From: Tieghemiomyces parasiticus
Lineage: Eukaryota > Kickxellomycota > Dimargaritomycetes > Dimargaritales > Dimargaritaceae
Reading direction: 5' to 3'
NCBI GenBank assembly: GCA_027575765.1
Contig: JANBPT010000060.1
Span: 1 to 64,000, forward strand
Length of the DNA stretch: 64,000 bases
In this document: positions 54,801 to 64,000 of the stretch, piece after piece
Numbering within the stretch: the stretch's first letter is position 1
How the letters are laid out: each line of letters begins with the position of its first letter
Program-made: the position numbers and the translations under genes
The notes under the pieces: generated by a model
What the model was told of the DNA's origin: nothing
Database searches by the model: none
What the model saw: the letters and a program-made list of their open reading frames with translations, nothing else

Positions 54801-55638
54801 TCCGGACAGGTCCCACGTTATTCGATTTACATCTCCTAGACCCTACTGGTACGAGGGCGGCTAGAACGTAGGACACTGCCCGCCTTGCCAAGATTTAACT
54901 GAGTCTTACCCAAGTCAGTAAACCGGATTCAATGGGGCAGCTACCGCTCTTTCTATAGCCTAGTCGTGCAACCGAGACTTGAGCCCTCCTTCCTCACGAC
55001 CATAGCCCAGTCTATTCAGTACTCAACAGCTGAGGAAAGGGCAAATGGCCAAGTTGCCAAGGGGGCATGCCAGGGAATCAGACAGAACTTAAAGCCGAGT
55101 AACACTCGGCTCTGGTTACTGGTACGGGTTGCAGTGAAAACGTTAATTATGACGTCTCACTTTCGTCCTCGAAGAGGACATAATAGCCCAGGATATCACA
55201 TCGTACTCAAGCTGGCCAATCAAACTCAACCTGTCCGAGCCGAGTCTCCCCTGATCCTGCCTAAATTACAGCCACTTTTAGCAGCCCTCTTTAGGCAGGT
55301 CGGTGACTGGATATAGTGCATCAGCTGAGGGGAGGAAATGCGTGGGAGGTATGAGATGATAGAACCCCACAGGGCCTTAACTACGATTCGTGCGACACTG
55401 GGACATTTCTTGCTGTTATTTAATATTCGCATTTCATTTCAAACCCCTCCCACTAAATTGCAATGGTGGTCTAATTTCGTCGGGTTGTCCAATGCGACCA
55501 GGAAAGGGGCATTGGCGCCGTGTGTGGATACATGGTGCATGCCCACGCTTTTCCTAATAGGGATTTCCCTGGTGTGGGCCCTGCCCTTTCCTGCCCCAAG
55601 GTAAACTGGATCACACCCTTCCCCCTGGGTACCCGACA

Positions 55639-55646
55639 GTATAAAT
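55639..55646 (+). promoter_or_regulatory. TATA box candidate of the peroxiredoxin-like gene
   Basis: TATAAATA lies 54 nt before the ATG at 55693 and 153 nt before the better-context ATG at 55792. The spacing leaves open which ATG is used. Confidence 0.45.
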
Positions 55647-55692
55647 ACTACCAGCAGCGTCGTCTTGGCTACCATCCCACCACCGCTATCGA

Positions 55693-56403
55693 ATGAGACG
55701 CATGACCACCATTCAATTTCACCTCTCTCGCCCAGCTCTGACTATCCCACTCCGGTTACATATCCTCACCATCGGCCACCCACCGCTCACCATGACCGTT
55801 ATCGAAAAACCCAAGACCCCTTATCCCAACATTCGCAACATCGAATTGACCGACACTCTTGTGATGTCGACCAAGTTCCCCGCCTGGACCCTATGGAAGA
55901 CCAATCCAACTCTCGTCCTCATTATCCGCCGGCCGGGGTGCCAATTCTGCCGCGAAGAGGCCATGGAGCTCGCCTCGCACCGTAACAAACTATACCGCAA
56001 CTATGGGGTCAAGATGATCGCGGTGATCCACGAGAACCTCGGTGCTGAAGAGTTCAGTATGAAGTACTGGCGTGGCCCCGTCTACCTTGACGAGAAGAAA
56101 GACTTCATCGCCGCCATCGGTGGTGGCAAGCCCCGGTGGGGTAGCGTCGTCATGGCCCTGTTCAAACCCTCCGTGTGGGGTAACCTGCGGCGTAACTTGA
56201 CCAAGGGTATCGAGAGTGACTTTGAAGGCGAGGGCCGGATCCTGGGCGGGCTCTACATTCTCCACAGTGGCGACCAAGGAATCGCGTACGAGCATCAGGA
56301 GGCCGTGTTTGGTGACCACGCCCCCTGGGACGAGGTCCTCGCTGCCGCCAAGAAAGCCGGCAAGCTCACCAAGACCCTCAGGAAAGGGGGTCGGATCATC
56401 TAA
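55693..56403 (+). CDS. Peroxiredoxin-like 2 (AhpC/TSA-like, PRXL2/FAM213-type) protein
   Basis: The frame gives 236 residues from the ATG at 55693 or 203 from the ATG at 55792 (context GCTCACC). The shared core has a thioredoxin-like fold with a CxxC pair in IIRRPGCQFCREEAMEL, then VKMIAVIHENLGAEEF, GPVYLDEKKDFIAAIG, and the GEGRILGGLYIL strand with an acidic patch after it. This is the arrangement of the peroxiredoxin-like 2 proteins (AhpC/TSA superfamily; an animal member was described as prostamide/prostaglandin F synthase). The longer N-terminus (MRRMTTIQFHLSRPALTIPLR) is basic and free of acids, like a mitochondrial targeting peptide. Probable role: thiol-dependent redox enzyme; substrate unknown. 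Convergent with the secreted His/Lys-repeat gene. Confidence 0.82.
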   Translation: MRRMTTIQFHLSRPALTIPLRLHILTIGHPPLTMTVIEKPKTPYPNIRNIELTDTLVMSTKFPAWTLWKTNPTLVLIIRRPGCQFCREEAMELASHRNKLYRNYGVKMIAVIHENLGAEEFSMKYWRGPVYLDEKKDFIAAIGGGKPRWGSVVMALFKPSVWGNLRRNLTKGIESDFEGEGRILGGLYILHSGDQGIAYEHQEAVFGDHAPWDEVLAAAKKAGKLTKTLRKGGRII

Positions 56404-57280
56404 TCTTGTGGCGCACACCCCTTTCCCCCTTCCTGTTCTACGGCCGGTCCAATATCGGCACAAGATGGGGTGAGTGACTCCCGTATGCACCTTAATGAGT
56501 TGAATCTGTACTTCTCGCACTGGTCGGGCCATCTTCTCACCGCGATGAAAAATTCCGTTACAGAATCCTTTTACAGACATTTCGCTTGCTAACTCCCCTC
56601 CCAACATCACCCACTGGGTCATTACGAGTCTTCCGGTCTTCTATTGCCCGCAGCCCTTCCCTCGCCACATGTCCAAGCGACCTCCACTCGTCATATAGCT
56701 ATCCTTTTTCCTCGCCTCTTCCTCTGTTCGACTTACCTTCTACGCCACATCGGCATCACCACTGCAGCTCGCCAATGCATACTTTTCCGCCTTATGGCTC
56801 ACGTTCCGCACCAACTATTCATTTTCTCTGCGTCCTCTCGCCACAGATGCGTTGGCTAGTTTCTCAAAACGCCTCTACCCCCAATTGACATGACACTCCG
56901 CTTCCTCATGATGTACTTTTAACCAACCGCTCTCGCCCAGCGTCCTGCTTTCATGTAACGCCCATTCATCTCTGTAGTACTAAATGTAAACGACTACACA
57001 TTATAACATATTTAACTGAAAATCCCGCACCACAAAGAGTCCGGGACATGAAAGTATGGGATTCGACCCGCCGATACGAGTGCCGTTCGAGAAGGGTATT
57101 GCATAAAAACTTTATTCAAGGGAGTGTGTCAGGAGATTAAGGAAGACGTATTGTAAAACATTACCTAAAGGCTAAGAATAGACGAGACTATATCGCAAGT
57201 AGAGCTGCAGCGCAAGAGAATTCACCCCGACTGGTGACCGGGGGAACCGACTTATTCGACTACGACGTGGCGGTGTTTGC
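56404..57280. other. Spacer between convergent genes
   Basis: 877 nt, CT-rich on the plus strand near 56580-56880, AT-rich near 57000, as expected for two 3' ends. No gene or RNA supported. Confidence 0.5.
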
Positions 57281-58714
57281 TTAGGGCTTGCTTGGGTGGG
57301 AGGCGGCCTCCATAGGAGGGGCGGGGGCCGCAACCTCAGGCATGGCGTCCGTGGCCGGAGACTCCACGATAGGAGAGACGGGCGCCGAGGACTCAGGGAC
57401 AGCCGGGGTGTCTGCTGTAGGGGCGACGGGAGCTTGGGGCACTTCAGCCATGGGAGCGGCGGGGTTGGCCGGAGTAGCCGGAGCGGTGTCAACTAGTTGG
57501 AGGGCCACGGCATCAGAGTCCGAATCATCGGCGGTCACAGGTGCGACGGGGGCCGACTTGGCGTTGGCGGGGACAGCCGGGTTCTCAGGAGCGACAGCCA
57601 ACTCCACGGCTACAGGGGCCGAAGTGGAAGCGTCAGCCATAGCGGGCTCCGCAGCGTTTGCCAGCGAAATGTCGGGAGTAGCGGACATGGCAGAGTCAAT
57701 GGGGGTATCCGCCAGATTTACGCCCGGAGCCATGGGGGCGTGGCGATAAGGCGCTGCCACAGGGGTGGAAACCGGGGTACCGCTCGGGATGTGTACCGGC
57801 CGGGTGGCCGATGGGACACCGCCCTTCATGTGGTACGGGGTCCAGCCGGGGTGAAGGCGATCGACAGGCGGGTTGGCGTTGGGCTCGTTGTTCGCGGACA
57901 GTGTTACAGGGAGGGGCGGGGCGTTCCACCCCTCGAAGGTGTAGTCCGAAGAAGCACGGTAGCCACCATCGTGGAGGGCCACCGGCGTGGCGTGCTTATG
58001 GCCGCAATTTTTCTTGTGACCGCAGTGTTTCTTGTTGCTACGGTGTTTCTTGTTGCCACGGTGTTTCTTGTGGCCGCGGTGCTTTTTGTTGCCGTGTTGC
58101 GACGGGCGACGCGCACGGTAAACACCACCGTTTGCGGGGTGCTTAGTATGGTGACCCTTGTTACCGCCTTTGCGGTGGCGATGGCGCGGATCCGGACGTT
58201 CGATGCCGGAGCCAGAGTACTTGAAGGTGTTCAAGCCAGACGGTAGGTGGCTGAATTCCGTGTTGTGGGGCAGCGGGCCGTCATTGCCATCGTGAACCGA
58301 AAAATCAGCGACCTCGTCATTGACCGCATGGCTGACCGCATGGGCAGGGGTAGAGGGCTTGCGAGCGGTGTAACCATTGTTATGCGCCGGAGCGTGACGG
58401 CCCTGGTAGTTACGCTTTCCGAAATCCAGCAGAGGCGCAGGGTCTTTGTTGTAAGTGGCACGCGCATGACCATGTTTGCCATTGGTAGGTGGCGCGGGGC
58501 GTCCGGGCTTATGATAGTCCTCAACCTGACGGTTATCCCACGCGAGCCCTACCCCAATAAATCCGCTTTCGTCGATGATATGGCGGGCACTGTCGCCTGG
58601 CTTCATGGACTTAAGCTTTTCCTTGGGGCTGGCAGGGGAATTACCACCCGGGGCGGGGATGGCAGTGGCCGTGGCCACCAGGGTCAGGGTAAGAACGGAG
58701 AAGGCAAGACGCAT
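57281..58714 (-). CDS. Secreted His/Lys-repeat protein, unrecognised family
   Basis: 477 residues from the ATG at 58714; the frame extends upstream but without ATG. Signal peptide MRLAFSVLTLTLVATATA, cleavage near residue 18. The first 200 mature residues are polar and rich in His, Gly and Asn (FIGVGLAWDNRQVEDYHKPG, LLDFGKRNYQGRH). Residues 208-241 form a six-residue repeat, consensus G(H/N)KKH(R/C), about six copies, strongly cationic with His and three Cys at its end. A Pro-rich linker and then about 130 residues of Ala/Pro/Val-rich, mildly acidic sequence follow. No membrane anchor. His/Lys/Cys repeats suggest metal or polyanion (DNA, wall glucan) binding; this is inference only. A TATAAAG-type element occurs about 265 nt upstream. 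Confidence 0.75.
   Translation of the reverse strand: MRLAFSVLTLTLVATATAIPAPGGNSPASPKEKLKSMKPGDSARHIIDESGFIGVGLAWDNRQVEDYHKPGRPAPPTNGKHGHARATYNKDPAPLLDFGKRNYQGRHAPAHNNGYTARKPSTPAHAVSHAVNDEVADFSVHDGNDGPLPHNTEFSHLPSGLNTFKYSGSGIERPDPRHRHRKGGNKGHHTKHPANGGVYRARRPSQHGNKKHRGHKKHRGNKKHRSNKKHCGHKKNCGHKHATPVALHDGGYRASSDYTFEGWNAPPLPVTLSANNEPNANPPVDRLHPGWTPYHMKGGVPSATRPVHIPSGTPVSTPVAAPYRHAPMAPGVNLADTPIDSAMSATPDISLANAAEPAMADASTSAPVAVELAVAPENPAVPANAKSAPVAPVTADDSDSDAVALQLVDTAPATPANPAAPMAEVPQAPVAPTADTPAVPESSAPVSPIVESPATDAMPEVAAPAPPMEAASHPSKP
57992..58093 (-). repeat. 18-nt tandem repeat encoding G(H/N)KKH(R/C)
   Basis: About six imperfect 18-nt units inside the secreted protein gene, each encoding a six-residue Lys/His unit. 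The last units replace Arg by Cys and His by Asn. The array is in frame, so copy-number change would keep the frame. Confidence 0.85.
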
Positions 58715-60571
58715 GGCGACGAACACGGCGTATGGGAGGAAATAACTAGGTCGTTGAGAAGCAGCACAATGAACGTTGCTCTGCGACAAAGTATGTATTA
58801 TGGAAAGGCCGGGCCACGAGTGGTCTTGGAAAAGGCTAGATGTCCGTCCGAAACTTGAAGTACTAGAGATGGTGAATAGTACACCGAAGGTAGAGACGAG
58901 CGAAGCAGCCAGATACAGGGTGTAGGCTGGTAGGGAAACACTTTACACCCTGTTGGAGCCGTGCGGGGGGTGCGCCTTTATATGTAATGGTGTTAGACTA
59001 TATAAAAGGGTCCGCAGACGTGACGGATTAGCATGCAAACAGGGGCGAATTAACTAATACTAATCGGCCCCTTTTGACTCCTCTCTCTATCCTGTGCCCT
59101 GGCCCCTTTAAACGAAACGCCTCATGGAATCGGTCATTCAGGCCCCCCCGCGCCGTAGCCTGATTAGTGGTGAACGCGTCTAATCCACCCTCATCCCAGA
59201 GTACAGGGAATAAGGTCCCGTAGAGAAATCAGTCAGCGAAAAGAGCTGGAGGGTGGGACCTTACAGCTCTCATTTGAGGGGGATAGTGCCATTTATTCAT
59301 TCCTGTAGCACGGGTCTCTCCAACCATCTTAATAACCGATACGCTCTACAGGCGAGCCATGTATAGACTAAGCTGTACGTTTATTGCGCTAAACGAACAT
59401 CGGTACCTCGGTGATCTGCATATCCTATCGAAGCTGCCTTGACCCACTATCAATCATACATTGCTGGCGAGCTAAAAGCTGCCGCTCATCGATTGTGACT
59501 GGCCGTTCCCCCCTCCTCATTTTTCAATTTTTTGGTTTCGGAAAGGAAGGCAGGGGCCTGTCCGTTGGACCAATTTGTGCCGCCCCCCTCATTAAGCCAT
59601 CGACTGTGTAGAGTTTACGGTGACCCTGCGCCTTGGCTACCAATCGCCCCATCTCTCTACCAACATGATGAGGGGAGGGCGGAAGAAATACCACGCAGTG
59701 GATAAAGCACGTTCTAATTTGCTAACCTTAAACTGATGGCTCCATCAGCCGTAAATTCCTGGCGGATCTATGAGATAGACAGCTTCTTTCACTGCGACCG
59801 AATTCAGCAGGGCCCCTGTATTGGTCTCTTACTGAATTATAAAGGGTCCGCGACGCGTCTCGTTCACTCCAAGCAGCAGTACCACAGTAGGAAAGAGGTT
59901 TCAGGGATGGGAAAATATACAGGGTCTGCCCTCCCTGGCCATTTTGGCATGATTCGCCAGCGCCAGAGTGGAATACGGCCCCAGTCTAAGGAGGGCGTAC
60001 GCGGTGGACTGGCACGTTAGACTGGAATGCAAAGTACCCTGCCCCTTCAACTGCCGATAAGTGCTCTAATTCACTGGTCAGGACCCTTGATACGCTTGCC
60101 TTCGGTTCGGCAGTTACCCTTTGTCGCTACCGGGCCCCTGCGAAAGCCGCTTTTGGTAAGGTGAAGATTGAGCCAGCCATTTGGCAGATGCCTAATGTGC
60201 CTTAAGGAATCTAGTCCGGCGTAAATGGGGCCTAGTAAAGACCCCTTTGGTTAGCTGTGGCGCAATCCGATGGCCAGAGGATCGGTCTGTTCAATACGAC
60301 AGCTGACAATGCACGGCGATGCGTATAGATCGATACATTAATCTCTAGGAGGGGTCATTTAACAGCACCAGCCCTGCATATCGACACTCGCCACGTAGCG
60401 CTGCAGGACGCGTCGTTAATATTACTAATACAATCAGAGTCTAATCCTGCTCTTTAATAGTAGTTGAAAGTCCATGGTAGCTTTAATTTCTAAGCTCGTT
60501 ACGCGATCACGTAGCAGCAAATCCGAGTCCTAATTACAAATTTAACCAATCGTAAAACGGTAGTCGCCTAC
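58715..60571. other. Spacer (1.86 kb)
   Basis: Upstream of the secreted protein gene and downstream of the ligase gene. TATA-like stretches occur at 58976-58982 (minus) and 58999-59007 (plus). No gene, tRNA or repeat supported. Confidence 0.5.
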
Positions 60572-62443
60572 TCATAGCTTGGAAACAACGGAGGGTTGGG
60601 CCGACGCCCCTACTTCCGCGACGCGCTTGCGCAGTACCTGGCGCATAATTTTTCCTGACGTCGATTTAGGAATCTCACGAACAATTTCGACACCACCACG
60701 CAATTTCTTATGATTAGCCACTTGGCTGGCGACGAAGCGTACAATATCCTCGGTAACCTCACGTTCCGTCCTGCCGTCACGCCCGTTCCGCTCTGTCAGA
60801 ACGACGTAGGCGCGGGGAACTTCGGTCGCCTGCTGAGGGTTATACACGCCAATAACGGCGGCGTCGCGGACGTGTGGGTGACACACGAGGAGGGCCTCCA
60901 GCTCAGCGGGAGCCACCTGGAACCCTTTATACTTGATGAGCTCCTTAAGCCGGTCAGTGATGTAGAAATGTCCTGTTCTATCCACGTGACCGATATCGCC
61001 CGTACGGAGGAATCCCTCGCTATCAAAGGTAGCCTCGGTGGCCTCAGGATTGTTAAGGTAGCCCTTCATGATGTTAGGGCCCCGCACGAATAGCTCTCCG
61101 GTCTGGTTGGGACCCAGCGGTCGGCCGGTTCCGGTTTCGACGATCCGGGCCTCGACAGACGGCATAAGCACCCCTATGGCCTCCGGGTCTTGGGTATCTC
61201 GTCGGCCCATCAGCAGGATCGAGGACGATTCTGTCAGGCCATAGGCGTCGCGTACCGTGATCCCATGGCGGGTTTCCAAGTCGCGGGCCAGCGAGGCTGG
61301 TATTGGGGCCGCACCCGACATGATGAAATTGAGCGACGATATATCGTGGTCCTGGAGCCGCGAATACCGGGCCATATTGAGGACGATGGGCGGGACGAGG
61401 TAGGCAAATTGGATCCGGTAGGTTTCGATGTTGCACAGAAACTTGGGGAGGTCGAATTTACGAGCGACAACGATGGTACAGCCCTGTACGAGGTTAAGAT
61501 GGACAAGCACGTTGAGGCCGTAGATGTGGTAGAACGGGAGCACACCAGCGAGAACCTGGCCCGTGTGCGCATAGTCTTCCCCTCTGAGGAAGGCGTCAAC
61601 CTGGGTCACAATGGCCACCATGTTGAAATGTGTGGTAACGACCCCCTTGGACTTGCCCGTGGTACCCGAAGAGAAGCAGAGGTAAGCTGGGGCGTGGTGC
61701 GATTCGTCACCAGAGTGCCGGATGGGCGCCGTGGCGGCGGTGCGGGCGGCCGGGGCACCTTGGCAAAGGTCGAAAAGGTTTTGGTGCGCAACCGATGAGG
61801 ATTGAGGCGACGGAGCAGTGGCCGGTTGTAAACGGTAGACGTGCTTCACCGAGATTCCGGCCTCACGGGCGGCGTCGGTCGCAATAGGTAGCAACTCGCC
61901 GTCGGAGACTATAAACCTGGCACCCGAGGCTTGGAGCTGGTACACAATTTCCCGTTGCGTATAGCCTGGGTTGATGGGTGAGACGACTCCTCCCGCGGCG
62001 AGCACGCTAAAGCTAGCCACTCCATAGTATATCTGTCAGGAGGACGAAGAACAGTAGGCTTAGTACCGCGTCAGTTCGGACCGCTTATCATAAAGTGAAC
62101 TGGGCACCCTAAAGGAAACTATCGCCCCCTACCCTACACAGCACATTATTAATCAACTATGGATCTTATGCTACATGCTTTAAAATACACTTACATCGTT
62201 CGGCGACAAGACAGCCACAACGTCACCAGGTACCAGTCCTGCGATGCTCTGCCAGCCAGCGGCAATCTCGGCCGTGTAGTGCAGGAAGTCGCGGATAGTC
62301 AATTTAGCACCGCTATCACCATCAATGTAGACCGGGCGCTCAGGGTCATTCCAATAGGCCTGGTTACGGATACGCTGAACAATGAACGAGTAGAGGTCCA
62401 CAGACGGCACCTTCACTGGTGGGTGAGGGGACTGGAATATCAT
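60572..62443 (-). CDS. Peroxisomal 4-coumarate-CoA-ligase-like acyl-CoA synthetase (two exons)
   Basis: Exons 62443-62195 and 62032-60572 give 569 residues. Donor GTAAGT and acceptor CTGACAG, phase 0, rebuild SPNDIYYGVASFSVLAAGGVVSP, the expected helix of the ANL superfamily. Motifs: P-loop-like SSGTTGKSKGVV (from residue 204), YGLTESS (about 346), GELFVRGPNIMKGY, TGDIGHVD, hinge region KELIKYKGFQVAPAELE, and the late Lys block KSTSGKIMRQ near 540. The last three residues are SKL, a PTS1 peroxisomal targeting signal. The enzyme should adenylate a carboxylic acid and transfer it to CoA in peroxisomes. Close relatives include 4-coumarate-CoA ligases, luciferase-like and medium-chain acyl-CoA synthetases; the substrate cannot be read from the sequence. 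No biosynthetic cluster is visible nearby. Confidence 0.94.
62033..62194 (-). other. Intron of the acyl-CoA synthetase gene
   Basis: 162 nt, GTAAGT...CTGACAG, phase 0, between codons for SPND and IYYG. Confidence 0.93.
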
Positions 62444-64000
62444 GATGGGAACTAGGCGACGTGATACTATGGCTAGTGCTAAATCAGGGCCGAGGGTAAT
62501 ATTTCTGAGGCGAGAGGGTGTAAATAGATGTTAAGGGCGATCTGTTCGAAAATATATAGAGAAGGTACCCGCCTAAGGCATAACGTTGGCAATCAAGAGC
62601 AAGGGTGGGAGATACTGTATCCAGCGAAGTGATTCCAATTGCCTATATATACAGCACCAATAGCCCCGGTGAGTACTCCAGGGAGGTGTACATGGCACTA
62701 CTGTTGTTTGGCAAGCAAGTCAAGTAACGCACTTGGCACAACTCTAATCTTTCATCTTATTGGGCCATCCACCTTTGCTTTCCCCAAAAAGTATGTAGCC
62801 AGCCAGGGTCCAGCGGTTTGGAGTGAACACGGCTTTGTCGCACCATACTAGCGGTCTCGACCTGACCTGACTGGGTAAGGGTTGGCGAATCACGTGGGCC
62901 GTATAAGGCGCAACCAGAGGCCTCAATGGTGACAATTATGTGTGCAGGGGGGGTGGGAGCTCTTCCCAGCCTTGCTCATAAGCTGAGCATAGACAAACGA
63001 GGGAAAGCGGAGGAGATAAGGCCATGCCACGCTACATTATTAGTGTGCGATGTGAGCATTGTGGCTGTGCTCCACCCTTGCGCTGTAGCAAGGCGCAGAT
63101 GCACACAATTCTCGAAAGGGCTGCCGCTAGATTCTTTCGTTACCCGGCCAATAGGCCTGGGCTACAGCTAGCGGTCGACTTGGTGGCTGGAAGCGCTACG
63201 TGGGCTGCGAGTAGCTCAAGGAGTGCGCGGCGTGGTCAGTCTCCCGTGGGTATTACTTGCAGCCACACAGGCACTGGGCCCCGTAAACTCGCAATGCACT
63301 CGAAACGACCGCCTCCCTCCCCCCTTTGCCAAGGTGTGATTTAACCGAGGCGGTCGGCCGAGCTACGACACGAGACGGTCATGTCCCCAGCACCAGCCTT
63401 ATTTTTAGCACTAATCTGGTGCTATTCTCAGCCGCGATTAACTTGGGCCCTGCTGCCACCTAGTGAGCACAGCTTGAAGAGATAGGTGGGCGCCTGCGTA
63501 TGCGTACGGGCTATCCCAATTACCTGAGAAAGTTGAAGAGAGGCTGCGACATGCCTACGAGTTCAAGTAGGCAGCGGAAAGAGATAGTCGGACAGTAAGC
63601 TGAACGGGTGAAATCGGAAGCTGGCTGCTGTCACTTCCACGGGAGGGGTACGGGGGTTGGACCGGGCCGACAGATGTTAAGGTTGGCCGATACGAAACCC
63701 CCGGGCCCTTCAGCACCGCCACTGATCCTTCGGAATTTCTGTTTCATCGCAAGGCCGGCTGGTCCGACGACCTAACAACCACACTGGAAACCTTCCCAAC
63801 TGTCGCCACATGTAACCCCGGCGGCCTTCCACCGTGCCACAACTATCCCACGCCGCACCCGCCAGGGTCTTCGTATTAGGAAACTGAAATCACATTTCCG
63901 TCAACCCGTTGCCGAGCCAGGTTTTCAAATTACGGGGCGATGGGTATATGAATGACGCGGGGCGGCGGCATGGGAGGGCCTGCCAAACTCGATTAATCGG
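62444..64000. other. Right-edge spacer (1.56 kb)
   Basis: Promoter side of the acyl-CoA synthetase gene and sequence to the window edge. Short frames only; no gene, RNA gene or repeat can be supported. Confidence 0.5.
62551..62558 (-). promoter_or_regulatory. TATA-like element of the acyl-CoA synthetase gene
   Basis: TATATATT on the minus strand about 110 nt upstream of the start codon. A second stretch, TATATATAG, occurs about 200 nt upstream. Positional inference only. Confidence 0.3.

Larger units (their letters stand above)
51318..55692. other. Gene-poor spacer (4.4 kb)
   Basis: Between the small secreted protein gene and the peroxiredoxin-like gene. One minus-strand 68-codon frame (51664-51870) has protein-like composition and is listed separately. 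Nothing else can be supported; no tRNA or rRNA seen. Confidence 0.5.

Noticed and set aside
57497..58246. 249-codon plus-strand frame
   Set aside because: It is antisense to the secreted repeat protein and mirrors its low-complexity sequence.

Overview
The window is a stretch of a fungal nuclear genome. The evidence is a set of eukaryotic single-copy genes (SNF5, DUS3, YDJ1-type Hsp40, TVP23, SEC17, elongin C, IBA57), a fungal-type pentafunctional AROM gene, a Kre9/Knh1-like GPI-anchored wall protein, and spliceosomal introns with GTAAGN...CAG borders. A long CABLES-type cyclin-box gene and a 1690-residue AROM with short intergenic introns elsewhere make an early-diverging (zygomycete-grade) fungus more likely than a yeast or filamentous ascomycete; that placement is inference. 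Coding regions are G+C-rich at third positions, whereas the spacers are long, mixed in composition and full of homopolymeric C/G runs.

Layout. 1-4682 (-): the SNF5 subunit of SWI/SNF, running off the left edge. 7542-9008 (+): a seven-helix GPCR-like receptor. 9370-10602 (+): AIM24 of mitochondria. 10839-13259 (-): DUS3 tRNA dihydrouridine synthase, two exons. 15210-16364 (+): an R3H-associated-domain protein. 19419-20156 (-): Kre9/Knh1-like Ser-rich GPI protein. 20157-27255: a 7.1-kb gene-poor block holding a dead mariner transposase (about 24590-25370). 27256-28794 (+): type I Hsp40 (YDJ1) with a CaaX end. 31037-33358 (-): CABLES-like cyclin-box protein. 34940-35563 (-): nucleoredoxin-like thioredoxin. 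37280-38161 (-): TVP23, whose first exon appears to be only the start codon. 38720-43792 (-): AROM. 45145-46630 (+): alpha-SNAP. 47367-47880 (+): elongin C, with a 10-nt first exon. 48080-49609 (-): IBA57. 50961-51317 (-): small secreted protein. 55693-56403 (+): peroxiredoxin-like 2 protein. 57281-58714 (-): secreted His/Lys-repeat protein. 60572-62443 (-): peroxisomal 4-coumarate-CoA-ligase-like enzyme ending SKL. The remainder is spacer.

The genes do not form a pathway cluster; this is an ordinary housekeeping neighbourhood with a few lineage-specific secreted proteins. Functional themes are mitochondrial maintenance (AIM24, IBA57), secretory traffic (TVP23, alpha-SNAP), chromatin and RNA modification (SNF5, DUS3), redox proteins, and cell-surface or secreted proteins (GPCR, Kre9/Knh1-like, the small secreted protein and the His/Lys-repeat protein). 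The items that deserve most attention are the unrecognised secreted proteins, the fungal CABLES homologue, the extreme micro-exons at two start codons, and the degenerate mariner copy. No operon-like, CRISPR, rRNA or convincing tRNA features were seen.
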